Source of the DNA: Pseudeuparius sepicola
Taxonomy: Eukaryota > Arthropoda > Insecta > Coleoptera > Anthribidae
Assembly (NCBI GenBank): GCA_963920635.1
Contig: OY987298.1
Coordinates: 106,087,309-106,151,308 of the forward strand
Length of the DNA stretch: 64,000 nucleotides
Direction of reading: 5' to 3'
Shown here: one piece after another, positions 47,589 to 57,288 of the stretch
How positions within the stretch are numbered: position 1 is the stretch's first letter
How the letters are laid out: every line of letters begins with the position of its first letter
The notes under the pieces: model-generated
Database searches by the model: none
Seen by the model: only the letters and a program-made list of their open reading frames with translations
Told to the model about the DNA's origin: nothing
Made by a program: the position numbers and the translations under genes

Positions 47589-48803
47589 TACGTTCTATTG
47601 TATAATAAGACATACTTCAAACTTTCAAATATTTTATTTTTAGCTGGTAACAAAATGTAACAAAATAAAACAAAAATTATCATGATGGAGCTCCACCACA
47701 TAATTATTTGCCCGTAATGTCCAAGATCCCAGGGCCCCCAGACGTAACTTATTTTCTAAAAGACGAAATGTGCGGAATATAGTAGTGTTCCTATATACTT
47801 TGAACGCATGCATATCCGCTACAGGTAGCAGGTGAGAAAGGTAAGTAAAAATAGGACTCACTTTACTTAAATTCTAATGGCTAATTTTTATATATGTTTT
47901 GAAGAATATTATTAAGCACTGCCAGACACTTCCCGTCGGCCATAATTTCCGCCAGACGCTTTAAAGCTCCCAAAAAAATGATTGAACTTTACTTATATTC
48001 TAACGCTTGATTTTTATACATGTTACTTAGGGGACTATTTCAAAACTATGTGATCAGCCAGACAAATTGTAGGGGCCAAACTTCCCCCAGGCACAAAAAA
48101 AAATCTGCCGTGAGTATGAGCACGAGGGTACTATGCATGAGTTTCAGAGCGAATGAGATACCTATGTTATTAAATTTAAACTGGGATTGATGTAAATGAA
48201 AATCTTCAATAAGAACTTAATAATATTTAAATATACAGCGGGTCCCGCTCTGATGTCCGGAAGAGAGAAAAGTTTTTATTCGTGGATTTTCGACAAAAAG
48301 TCACTCTTTATTAAAACTCCTGCTTGTTTTATACAGGGTGGTACTATTTCAAAAAATTTAGAAAAATGTTGTGGTAAATTGTGCTCAACGGCTTTTCCTA
48401 ATAAAGATTTCATTAAGGTGGACTTTTGAGTTTTACAAATGTCACCATCAAAATGGCACATGGATAATGGCACTAGGGTTATAGGATACGACAAAATTTT
48501 AGCCATATAAATCTCTTTGGATTCGTTATATTATTATATTATGAACGCTATACTTTGATCGCCACCAGCCTTGCCTGCCTACCTTTAAGAGGTTGTAGAT
48601 ATGCTAACTTGGGACAATATGGTTCCTTCAGTAGGCCAAAGGACACATCAAATCACATAAATGAAATTGCAGAAACAAATGTGCTAGCTTGTGTAATTCA
48701 GAATCCATCAACATGGCAAGTTGCAGCATAAGCAGCTCGAACATAACGTTCAAGTTACACCGAATATACTATAGACAATATCACATTTTTTCAGGATTTA
48801 TAT

Positions 48804-48895
48804 TATACACTTAGGTTGAGAAGTGAGCCATTATTTACCGAGCATTTTTATATAATATGCGAGGTAAATAATGGCCTTCTCAACCGAAGTGTATA
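48804..48895. repeat. Hairpin with ATTATTTACC motif
   Basis: TATACACTTAGGTTGAGAAG through AGCA pairs with the complement at 48858-48895 with few mismatches. Variants of CATTATTTACC recur at about 49040 and 49065 and, inverted, at 49111. A further inverted pair (TTTTTTACTACTAAC at 48903; GTTAGTAGTAAAAAAA at 49136) surrounds them. Confidence 0.65.
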
Positions 48896-49439
48896 TAGAA
48901 TTTTTTTTACTACTAACGTTGTTAAAATATATATATTATACATATTTTACATATTTGATTAGATTTAGCCTGGGAGTTCAGTTGTCAAGTTGATAAAATG
49001 ACTCTAATTTTTAAATGTCATATAGAAAATTTTTCATTATTTACCTAGGTATTTTTTTATTATCATTGTTTACCTAGGGAGAGAAATATTACTTCTCATA
49101 AGAGGAATGAGGTGAATAATGGTGATTTCTCAGGTTAGTAGTAAAAAAAATACATTCTTTTTGTAGAAATTAGAAGTTTTCGCAGAAAATTAGCTAATGA
49201 CTGAACTAATTGTCGAACTGCACAGGATTGACATTTTCAATAAGCATTTCATTGTTTCCATTATGGCTAACTCCGTTAAAACAGGAAACAGAAAAACCGC
49301 CATAACTCAGGACTGTCATTTGTCAATAAGCATTTAGCATTTCATTGTTTCCATGGCTAACTCGGTTAAAATGAGAATTAAACAGAAAAAGCGCCATAAC
49401 TCCGATATTTTTCGAAATAATCATATCGAGTAATATATC

Positions 49440-49805
49440 GTTAGAAAGCTTAAAAATGCTCGATTTTACGCGACCATAGCCAACTATGGTTTGCATCTAA
49501 AAGAAACCGAAGTAATATGTCATATCTCTTATTAGGAACATGATTCCCTACAACTTTTGTATTTACACCTTTTTCTGTAAAGTCAAAAATAACGGAGCTA
49601 GCGGGATTTGAAGGAATAGGGAAAAATCATTTTTTTCGGAATATCTAGAAAGCCATGAATTTTGTCAAAAATCCAAATGTTGCATTGAATTGCGCCCATA
49701 AAACTGCAAATATTTTCCCATTTAACCTTCCTTCTAGCTTCGCTGGTTTCCGAGATCCCCATGCTAAACATCGAAAAAAACTCACCCTGTATATTTAAAT
49801 ATTAT
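49440..49805 (+). repeat. Mariner-like 3' region, copy Z
   Basis: Colinear with 51490-51904 of copy X, with more divergence: CATAGCCAACTATGGTTTGC, TTTCCGAGATCCCCAT and final AAACTCACCCTGTAT. It contains no transposase sequence. Confidence 0.75.
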
Positions 49806-49871
49806 TAAGTTCTTATTGGAGATTTTCATTTACATCAATCCCAGTTTAAATTTAATAAACCTATGTTCACA

Positions 49872-50330
49872 TATACAGGGTGGTTCACTTTTATGTGGTA
49901 GGACTTTAACATTAGATAGAAAAAGATAATCTAAAATGAAAATTTTATATCAACATATATCGGGGAAGGCTTAGTTTCCGAGATACAGGGCGTTGAAGTG
50001 TTGGAAAAAATATGAAGTATTTTTTACACTGTCCGAACCAGTGGAGATATTTAAACCAAATTTGATGTGTAGTACCACCTTTTTGACTACGATATTTAGT
50101 GATAATATGAAGGTCCTGAAATAACCAGTGGTGGAGTTATGGGTTTTCACTATCACTAAATTTAAAAAGTAATTAGTACGGACCTGTCTCACATCAACGT
50201 AAATTTTTTTTTTCGTAAAGTTCTTTCAATTCTCTACAAAAAGTGTATCTTGACATTTTTTTGTATCTGCCACGGTTGTGTAGTAAATAAATTATTTCGT
50301 TTCCATCTCAGCCTTTTTTGCCTAAAAATG
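49872..50330 (+). repeat. Mariner-like 5' end region
   Basis: Starts TATACAGGGTGGTTCACTTT, a common type of insect mariner-like terminus, and contains GAGATACAGGGCGTTGAAG and TTTTTTGTATCTGCC. The latter two recur in the foldback at 13497-14280. No coding frame is recognisable. Confidence 0.5.
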
Positions 50331-50796
50331 TGTTTTCTAAGATTATTGATAAATATCGCAAATAACAGAAATTAATTATGGAACACTTATCGGATTCAGC
50401 TATTTTATTTTTAATTTTATGGAAACAATTTTAAAAATAAACTGGCACTTGGTTTGAGGTACATTACTTTATTATCATTTTAACATTTTTATCAAATCTG
50501 TATTATTTCTTAATAATTTTTATAATTCTAAATTTGTAGAATTCTAAATTATACCACGACGAGTAAAACATGATTCTTCCGCCCATAAAATGTTATTTAA
50601 AAATTGTCTTATTTCCTTTGACTACAAAATCCATCGGCAAAATACTAATGTCCTTTCTGCATCGCCGTACTGGTGAAGATAAGTGTGCCATGGAAAAGAA
50701 AATCTTATTGACAGTTAATAATACAATAATCTGTCATCCAGTAGATGAACGTAGCAGCGCCGCAGTTTGTCTTTGTTAATAATTAAAATGCCGTTC

Positions 50797-51904
50797 CAAA
50801 ACATATATAAAAATCAGCCATTAGAATTTAAGTAAAACGAGTCCTATTTTTACTTACCTTTCTCACCTGCTACCTGTAAATTGGCCCTCTACCCAACTTA
50901 GCGGATACGCATGCGTTCAAAGTACATAGGAACACTACTCTATTCCGCACATTTTGGCTTTTAGAAAATAAGTTACGTCTGGGGGCCCTGGGATCTTACT
51001 CTATAAGAAATTACCTAGATCAGCTCTATCCAAATAGTTGGATAGGGAGAAATAAACCTATTTCCTGGCAGTTCCGATCCCCCGATTGTCTGTTTTGGAT
51101 TTCTTTTTGTGGGGAACAGTACAAAATAAATTACGAGACAATTGTTGAATTAAGAGCAGCTGTTTTAGAAGCGATTGCCAGTATTGACAGGCGCTCTCTA
51201 AGAAAGGCGACAAATTCAATTTTAAAAAGATGCAATATTTGCATTAATAATAATGATGGATTGTTTGAACACCTTTTTTATTTTAAAAGGTGACCTTTTT
51301 AAATAATAATAATTTGAATTTCAGTTTTTTAATTTTTGTTTTATTTTGTTACATTTTGTTACCAGCTAAAAACAAAATATTAGAAAGTTTGAAGCATGTC
51401 TAGGTAATTATGAAAATATTCCATGGCTGACTATGTGAAAATTTAAAAAAATCAGTAAATTAGCCATATTAGCTCTTTTATTTTTTATAATAACTATGCC
51501 GAGTATTATATTTTTGGAAAGCTAAAAAAATGGCCGATTTTATAAGGCCACAGACAACTATCATTTACATTTGAAAAAAAACACAAGTTTATGTCATATC
51601 TAAAAAATCACAAACAACATAAAAAATTGTATTAGATTATCTTATTAAGCCCAAAATTATCTACAATTTTTGTCTCTACAGTTTTTTTTGTATAATCAGA
51701 AATAACGGAGCTACAGAGATCTGATGAAATAGCAAAAGATCACTCTTTTCAAAATATCTAGTGAGCCATGAACTTTTTTAAAAATCCAAAAGTGGCATTA
51801 GATTGAGCATTCAAAACTGCAATTCTTTCCCCATTTAACCTTTGTTCTAGCTCTGCTAGTTTCCGAGATCCCCATAGTGGGCATCGAAAAAACTCACCCT
51901 GTAT
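50797..51904 (+). mobile_element. Mariner-like element copy X with transposase remnant
   Basis: Colinear with copy Y on the other strand. It includes the C-terminal part of a DDE transposase (51024-51291) and ends with CGAAAAAACTCACCCTGTAT. The left border at about 50797 is where similarity to copy Y begins and may not be the true end. It also supplies the empty site for the 3.1-kb element of copy Y. Confidence 0.75.
51024..51291 (+). pseudogene. Tc1/mariner-type transposase, C-terminal fragment
   Basis: Reading from 51024 gives LYPNSWIGRNKPISWQFRSPD, the usual sequence before the third catalytic Asp of insect Tc1/mariner-like transposases (WIGR...P...W..RSPD). Just after RSPD the frame is disturbed: the conserved L-T-P-L-D-F segment is replaced, and about 60 more residues run to the stop at 51289-51291 (ending GLFEHLFYFKR). 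The N-terminal helix-turn-helix and first two catalytic Asp are absent. It is non-functional. Confidence 0.8.
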
Positions 51905-52451
51905 CCTGATACTGCATTTGCGTCTTTGCAATATTACATATCAATCACAGTAAGCAGTCACGTCCAGCCGTCCAGGTTCGCAGTGATGCCAGGGACTCTT
52001 TAAAGTAAGGGGACCCAGCATTATACTTTCCAAAGTGAGGCCTATTCTTTCCACATTCTAATCGTATCAGTGATGCCAAGTATGCCATTTTATTGGAGAA
52101 TCTATTAATAAAACAGGTTCTTTGATTGTTAGTAAAAATTAATAATGGTTTCCATGATTTCTAAAAATTAGAGTTGACAATGTTGTGTCTACAAATAGGG
52201 TAGCTGTGGTAGTAATGGACACCAAAGAGAATTTTCCAACTTTGATTCGGTCATACAAAAAGACTAATTAAGATATCAAGATTTTCAATATTGCGTATTA
52301 TGCAGTTAAGTGTGTCCTAAATAAAAACCATAATAAATATAGGCTATTTTCAGTACTTCTATATAAAAAATTTTTTTTCATTCTCTGTCAAAAGTGGGTG
52401 TAATGGACCCACATGATTGGGTAATGGACATGTTTGTGGTCAGTAATGGAC

Positions 52452-52485
<34 letters not shown>
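52452..52485. repeat. (ATA)n microsatellite, left target
   Basis: About 11 uninterrupted AAT/ATA units directly abut the first R4/Dong-like fragment. Confidence 0.95.
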
Positions 52486-52487
<2 letters not shown>

Positions 52488-52868
52488 AGCAAGTCGAGAA
52501 GATCGCGAAGTACAGAGACTTAGAAGAACGAATTAGAAGGCAATGGGAAATGGAGAACGTCCAGACGATTCCAATCATCATGTCAACAACTGGTGTTATA
52601 CCAAAAAGTTTGCTGAGAAACATCAAGGAGCTGAATCTAACTGATAGTCTTTACAGGTCCATGCAGAAAGCGGTACTACTTGCGACAGCCCGAACCGTCA
52701 GGAAATTCATGGGGAATGCAGGATCGTCCAAGAACATCAATGTCACCTAGGGCCCGATAACATGGCAAGGGTCTCGTCCGAGCCAGATCCTTTTGGTATC
52801 CGGGATGCCCGGGACCTGAGTGAATGTTCCCCGTAGAGGGAGTGCGAATGCCTTTTGGCTAAGTCGAG
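52486..52868 (+). mobile_element. R4/Dong-like retrotransposon, 5'-truncated copy 1
   Basis: This stretch equals the last 382 bp of the full copy (56869-57250) with about five mismatches by eye. It holds the end of the ORF and the whole 3' UTR to GGCTAAGTCGAG, then (TAA)n. Microsatellite lies on both sides. Confidence 0.93.

Positions 52869-52900
<32 letters not shown>
52869..52900. repeat. (TAA)n microsatellite between copies 1 and 2
   Basis: About 10 TAA units between the 3' end of copy 1 and the 5' end of the full copy. Confidence 0.95.
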
Positions 52901-52902
<2 letters not shown>

Positions 52903-53306
52903 CGCAGGGGGGATCTGACTTGTGAGAGAGGCAGATCCACGGGTGTGACAATCCCGCGCTCCCCAGTTACGCAGGGATGGGTCTGGCCTGTGAGAGGGGC
53001 AGATTCACGGGTGTAACGATCCCGCGATTCCCAGTTACGCATGGAGAGGCTTGGCCTGTGACAGGGGCAGACCTACGGGTGTGACAATCCCGCGATATCC
53101 AGTTACGCAGGGAGGGGTCTAGCCGGTGACGGAGGCTGATCCTCGGGTGTGACAATCCCGCGACTCCCAGTTACACAGGGATGGGTCTAGCCTGTGAGAG
53201 GGTCAGATCCTCGGGTGTAACGATCCCGTGTTTCCCAGTTAACGCAAGGAGGGGTTTGGCCGGTGACAGGGGCAGATCCTCGGGAGTAACGATCCCGCGT
53301 TATCCT
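52901..53306 (+). repeat. 5' UTR array, six 68-bp units
   Basis: Units starting AGTTACGCAGGGATGGGTCT recur at 52965, 53033, 53101, 53169, 53237 and about 53307 (first unit truncated, at 52897/52901). Each contains GGTGTRACRATCCCGCG. Period is 68 bp, 70 for the last. Confidence 0.93.
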
Positions 53307-53412
53307 AGTTGACCCGTATGGGTAGCGGGTTAGAATACTCCTATCGTGGCTCCGCGAGTCGTAAAAGGCGACCCAGGGCCGTCACTCCCACGTTACGGGA
53401 GAAACCCATGGA
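53307..53412 (+). promoter_or_regulatory. 5' UTR segment before the R4-like ORF
   Basis: The stretch GAGTCGTAAAAGGCGACCCA (about 53359) followed by GTTACGGGAGAAACCCATGG forms a conserved-looking GC-rich leader. ATTAATAGGAGTATTG after the start codon (about 53421) is the near-complement of GAATACTCCTAT at 53333, so the start codon can lie inside a hairpin. Function is inferred. Confidence 0.45.
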
Positions 53413-56400
53413 ATGGAGATTAATAGGAGTATTGTCATAGGGCCGCTGCCTGGGGATCGCCAGGGCATGTCTGGAGCCGGCGCTGGGCATGACAGCGAGC
53501 GGGACGTCGGTGACAGGGCGCTGATGAGGCGGGCCCCTGTTGCACAAACAGCTACAGCCCAACAACACGAACATCTACAACATGGGAGCCAAACGAGAAC
53601 TAGGGTTCCACCCACCGAAGGTGCTGCGCGGGAACTTCAGCCAGCGTTCACTCAGGCGGGATTACAACGACGACGCATGAAATGGACTGGGTCCATGAAT
53701 GAATCGATAATGCGTATTTTTTACAGGGTGACAAACTTAGGACAAGAGATGATCGGCTACCGACAACAACTGCATGCCGAGTTCTGCAGGGAGTTTCCAC
53801 ACATGCAAGTGTCTGAACAAAGAGTGTCAGATCAGTATCGAACTATTCTAAGAAATAACCGAATTCCAGAAACGCGACTCAACGCTATAAAACGGGAAGT
53901 TGAGCTAGAGATCCATGGCGAACACATAGACATAGACAACAACAATGGGGAAATTCAACTGCCTGGACCACAACAAGAAGCCGGAACGGCAGAGCGAACA
54001 ACTGAGAATCGGGAAATTCAAGTGCCTGGACCACAACAAAACGCCGAGACGACGGGACGAACAACTGAGAATCGGGAATCAGTTAACGGAGAACACTTTG
54101 AAAGCCTAGACACACAGCTGAAAAGGGCGGTATTGCGATACGAAGGCACAGACCCACTGAGCAGACCACCGCTACCAAGATTGAACTCTTCCAGGAAACT
54201 TGCAATCATGCTCGATATTATGAACACCAGAATTTTACCCAACTATGTTTCAGTAACACCAACATTGGAACATATGCACATGTTAATCTACTGTGCCGCA
54301 ACGGCCATCATCACTGCAATGGGAGCCAAGATCCGGACGGCTCAAGAGTTAAATCGTGCAAGACCAGAACCACGAATGGCTCAATGGGAGATGCGACTAA
54401 ACCGGAAGATCGAGAGTCTCCGTAAAGACATAGGACAAGTAACGGAATATATCAGAGGAGTTAGAACTAGAAAGATCCAGAGGGCGGTGCAGGCAATAAT
54501 GAGCCGCACCCAAATGCATTCTCAGCGTGACCCCGCGAACATCACTGCTCAACAATGTCTTGATACATTAAAACAAAAACTTTCTGTTTTCGCAGGGCGT
54601 CTGAGGAGATACAAGGCTAGTAACAACAGGAAACGAGACAACAAACTTTTTGAACGATCAGAAAAAGTTTTCTACCGTACTTTGAATTCTAGCGGCGATG
54701 CCACAAATGCGACTTACCCTACCAGAGAACAGGTCGACGGTTTCTGGAGAAATCAACTTGCCACACCAGGTCCATACAATGTCAGTGCAAGCTGGATCAG
54801 TGAAGAACGCGAGATGGGCCGGAACTATAGCCAGATGCAACATGAGCAATTCACAACCGATGAGGTCTCCAATGTCATAAAGAATTCCCACAACTGGAAG
54901 GCACCAGGTCCAGATCATCTCCAAAATTACTGGATTAAGAAGTTGTGGTGCACGCATGAACAAATAACTGCCTTAATTAATGAAGTCTTGCTCGATCCTC
55001 TGAAAATGCCATTGTTTCTTACACAGGGTGCAACCTACTTGTTACCAAAAGACCAGCGGAATACGGATAATCCTGCCAAGTACCGCCCAATAACCTGCTT
55101 GCCTACGCTGTACAAGATAATCACATCTTGCCTTACGCAGCGAATATATGCTCACTGTGAGCGGAACAACATCATGGCAATGCAGCAGAAGGGCTGCGCG
55201 AAGGGCGCAATGGGATGCAAAGAGCAACTCATCATAGACTCTGTCATCTGCAACCAGGCTCATTCCAGGCAACGAAACCTCTACATGGCTTATGTGGACT
55301 ACAAAAAAGCATTTGATTCCGTACCTCACGACTGGCTCACAGGTATCTTAAAGCTGTACAAAATAGATCATCATACAGTTTCCTTTTTAGAACACGTTAT
55401 GACAACCTGGCGCACTAAGATACAACTCAGAACCGCAAGCAGTAACATCGAGACCGACACAATCAACATCCGAAGAGGGATTTTCCAAGGAGATTCACTC
55501 AGTCCACTGTGGTTCTGCATGGCGATGAACCCTCTATCACACCGGTTGAACTCTACGAAATATGGCTTCGCTATCAAAAGCAACAGATCAGAAGCGTTCA
55601 GGTTGAATCACCTGTTATATATGGATGATTTAAAACTGATGGCCGCAACCAAGAACCAACTAACGCAAATGCTTAAAATTGTAGAGGAGTTCTCCAGGGA
55701 CATCGGAATGCAGTTTGGACTGGACAAGTGCCGCACCCTTAATATCGTCCGGGGAAAGCTCGAACAAGGCGCACACGAGATGCAGGACGGACAGGAGATC
55801 GAAGCAATGAGCGTGGGAGATACATACAAGTACCTCGGGATGAAGCAAGCTCAAAGGATAGACCATCGAACAATGAAGACTGATTTAACGAATGAATTCA
55901 TCAAGAGAGTAAGACAAGTAGTGCGAACTGATCTTAACAGCAGGAATTTGTTTAAGGCCCTGAACACGTATGCGTGCTCTGTACTAAGCTATTCCTTCGG
56001 AATAGTGAATTGGACCAACACGGACATCAACAACTTGCAACGAAAAGTTAGGACACTACTGACAAAAGCTCATAAACATCATCCCCGTAGCGCCGTAGAA
56101 AGAACAACCCTGCCACGTCAACAAGGAGGAAGAGGATTGGCAGACCTCAGCAAGCAATTGGACCAACAAATACTAAATCTGCGTAATTATTTCCACAGAC
56201 AGGCCAACAGCTCCACACTACATAAAGCTATATGCGGAGCAGACGTCTCAACACCGCTACGTCTGACGGAACACGAGCATCACAATCACCACCGAACTGA
56301 CAACGATAAACTACAGAGGTGGTTAGAGAAGCCGCTGCACGGGAGGCATCCTAATGAGGTTAACCAGGAACATGTCGACAAGTTAGCGTCGTACTATTGG

Positions 56401-57132
56401 CTGACCTCGGGACGGATGTTCCCAGAGACAGAAGGCTTCTTACTGGCCATACAAGATCAGGTTATACCAACTCGCAACTACCTAAAATTCATTGTAGGAG
56501 ATGCATCGGTAGTGGATGACAGATGCAGATACGGGTGCCCAACTTCAGAAACAATCCAGCACATAACAGGAGGATGTCAGATGTTTGCATCAACGGAATA
56601 TAAGGAACGACACGATTCGGTTGCCAAGATCTTGCACCAGGAACTGGCGGAAAAGCTGCTGCTTGTGCAGACAGAGAGGGTCCCATATTACAACTACACA
56701 CCTGAGCCTATTCTTGAGAACAGAAACTACAAGATGTACTGGGATCGTACAGTTCTGACTGATCAACGAGTTGCCCATAACAGACCGGACCTTATAATAG
56801 TTGATAAAATTTCTAGGAAGACAACTCTGATTGATGTGGCCATCCCGAACAACAACAACCTGCGTGTGAAGCAAGTCGAGAAGATCGCGAAGTACAGAGA
56901 ATTAGAAGAACGAATTAGAAGGCAATGGGAAATGGAGAACGTCCAGACGATTCCAATCATCATGTCAACAACTGGTGTTATACCAAAAAGTTTGCTGAGA
57001 AACATCAAGGAGCTGAATCTAACTGATAGTCTTTACAGGTCCATGCAGAAAGCGGTACTACTTGCGACAGCCCGAACCGTCAGGAAATTCATGGGGAATG
57101 CAGGATCGTCCAACAACATCAATGTCACCTAA
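53413..57132 (+). CDS. R4/Dong-like retrotransposon protein: Myb-like DNA binding, reverse transcriptase, RLE endonuclease
   Basis: This 1239-residue protein would bind element RNA, nick the TAA target and prime reverse transcription in the nucleus. Order: low-complexity N-terminus (1-88); a Myb/trihelix-like region (about 89-170, RRRMKWTGSMNESIMRIFYR); a direct duplication around residues 178-220 (IQxPGPQQ...RTTENRE twice); reverse transcriptase from about 535 (YLLPKDQRNTDNPAKYRPIT), with AYVDYKKAFDSVPHDW at about 626, GIFQGDSLSPLWF at about 687 and catalytic YMDD at 736-739; thumb with LPRQQGGRGLADL; a CCHC-type knuckle CRYGCPTSETIQHITGGC at about 1038-1055; and a PD-(D/E)XK-type nuclease (RPDLII ... 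LIDVAIP, about 1123-1145). No internal stop or frameshift. The start is the first Met; an upstream non-AUG start is possible. R4 clade assignment is by architecture and TAA target. Confidence 0.92.
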   Translation: MEINRSIVIGPLPGDRQGMSGAGAGHDSERDVGDRALMRRAPVAQTATAQQHEHLQHGSQTRTRVPPTEGAARELQPAFTQAGLQRRRMKWTGSMNESIMRIFYRVTNLGQEMIGYRQQLHAEFCREFPHMQVSEQRVSDQYRTILRNNRIPETRLNAIKREVELEIHGEHIDIDNNNGEIQLPGPQQEAGTAERTTENREIQVPGPQQNAETTGRTTENRESVNGEHFESLDTQLKRAVLRYEGTDPLSRPPLPRLNSSRKLAIMLDIMNTRILPNYVSVTPTLEHMHMLIYCAATAIITAMGAKIRTAQELNRARPEPRMAQWEMRLNRKIESLRKDIGQVTEYIRGVRTRKIQRAVQAIMSRTQMHSQRDPANITAQQCLDTLKQKLSVFAGRLRRYKASNNRKRDNKLFERSEKVFYRTLNSSGDATNATYPTREQVDGFWRNQLATPGPYNVSASWISEEREMGRNYSQMQHEQFTTDEVSNVIKNSHNWKAPGPDHLQNYWIKKLWCTHEQITALINEVLLDPLKMPLFLTQGATYLLPKDQRNTDNPAKYRPITCLPTLYKIITSCLTQRIYAHCERNNIMAMQQKGCAKGAMGCKEQLIIDSVICNQAHSRQRNLYMAYVDYKKAFDSVPHDWLTGILKLYKIDHHTVSFLEHVMTTWRTKIQLRTASSNIETDTINIRRGIFQGDSLSPLWFCMAMNPLSHRLNSTKYGFAIKSNRSEAFRLNHLLYMDDLKLMAATKNQLTQMLKIVEEFSRDIGMQFGLDKCRTLNIVRGKLEQGAHEMQDGQEIEAMSVGDTYKYLGMKQAQRIDHRTMKTDLTNEFIKRVRQVVRTDLNSRNLFKALNTYACSVLSYSFGIVNWTNTDINNLQRKVRTLLTKAHKHHPRSAVERTTLPRQQGGRGLADLSKQLDQQILNLRNYFHRQANSSTLHKAICGADVSTPLRLTEHEHHNHHRTDNDKLQRWLEKPLHGRHPNEVNQEHVDKLASYYWLTSGRMFPETEGFLLAIQDQVIPTRNYLKFIVGDASVVDDRCRYGCPTSETIQHITGGCQMFASTEYKERHDSVAKILHQELAEKLLLVQTERVPYYNYTPEPILENRNYKMYWDRTVLTDQRVAHNRPDLIIVDKISRKTTLIDVAIPNNNNLRVKQVEKIAKYRELEERIRRQWEMENVQTIPIIMSTTGVIPKSLLRNIKELNLTDSLYRSMQKAVLLATARTVRKFMGNAGSSNNINVT

Positions 57133-57250
57133 GGCCCGATTACATGGCAAGGGTCTCGTCCGAGCCAGATCCTTTTGGTATCCGGGATGCCCGGGATCTG
57201 AGTGAATGTTCCCCGTAGAGGGAGTGCGAATGCCTTTTGGCTAAGTCGAG
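57133..57250 (+). other. 3' UTR of the R4-like element
   Basis: The 118 bases from the stop to GGCTAAGTCGAG are shared almost unchanged with copy 1. Such 3' UTRs are normally the part recognised by the element's own reverse transcriptase. Copy 3 lacks it. Confidence 0.75.

Positions 57251-57286
<36 letters not shown>
57251..57286. repeat. (ATA)n microsatellite between copies 2 and 3
   Basis: About 12 units directly follow the full copy and precede the 5' junction of copy 3. Confidence 0.95.
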
Positions 57287-57288
57287 GT

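Larger units (their letters stand above)
44058..47905 (-). mobile_element. Mariner-like element copy Y, interrupted by the 3.1-kb TIR element
   Basis: The flanking parts 44058-44460 and 47591-47905, read on the minus strand, are colinear with 51336-51904 and 50797-50998 of copy X. They are split by the element at 44463-47588. Copy Y lacks the region that encodes the transposase C-terminus in X, so it is an internally deleted derivative. Its end at about 44060 reads ACAGGTTGAGTTTTTTCTC against the CTCACCCTGTAT end of X. Confidence 0.8.
48169..49858. mobile_element. Foldback element with 9-bp target duplication
   Basis: ACCTATGTT occurs at 48160-48168 and 49859-49867. Between them, inverted arms of about 70 bp (ATTAAATTTAAACTGGGATT and onward at the left; the complement at 49793-49858) enclose 1.55 kb. 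The inner borders carry TATACAGCGGGTCC on the left and CTCACCCTGTATAT on the right, so the interior includes mariner-like ends. Nine-base duplications fit Mutator-like elements; no transposase frame is present. Confidence 0.65.
52901..57250 (+). mobile_element. R4/Dong-like non-LTR retrotransposon, full-length copy 2
   Basis: It has a 5' UTR with 68-bp tandem repeats, one uninterrupted ORF (53413-57132) and a 118-bp 3' UTR ending AAGTCGAG before (TAA)n. There is no poly(A) tail. A single ORF with a restriction-enzyme-like endonuclease at the C-terminus places it among site-specific RLE non-LTR elements. Insertion in TAA repeats is the behaviour described for Dong of Bombyx (R4 clade). The identity of neighbouring copies implies recent activity. 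Confidence 0.9.

Noticed and set aside
53341..56874. Minus-strand open frames opposite the R4-like ORF
   Set aside because: They are shadows of the plus-strand ORF with no domains, and the same shadows recur opposite copy 3.
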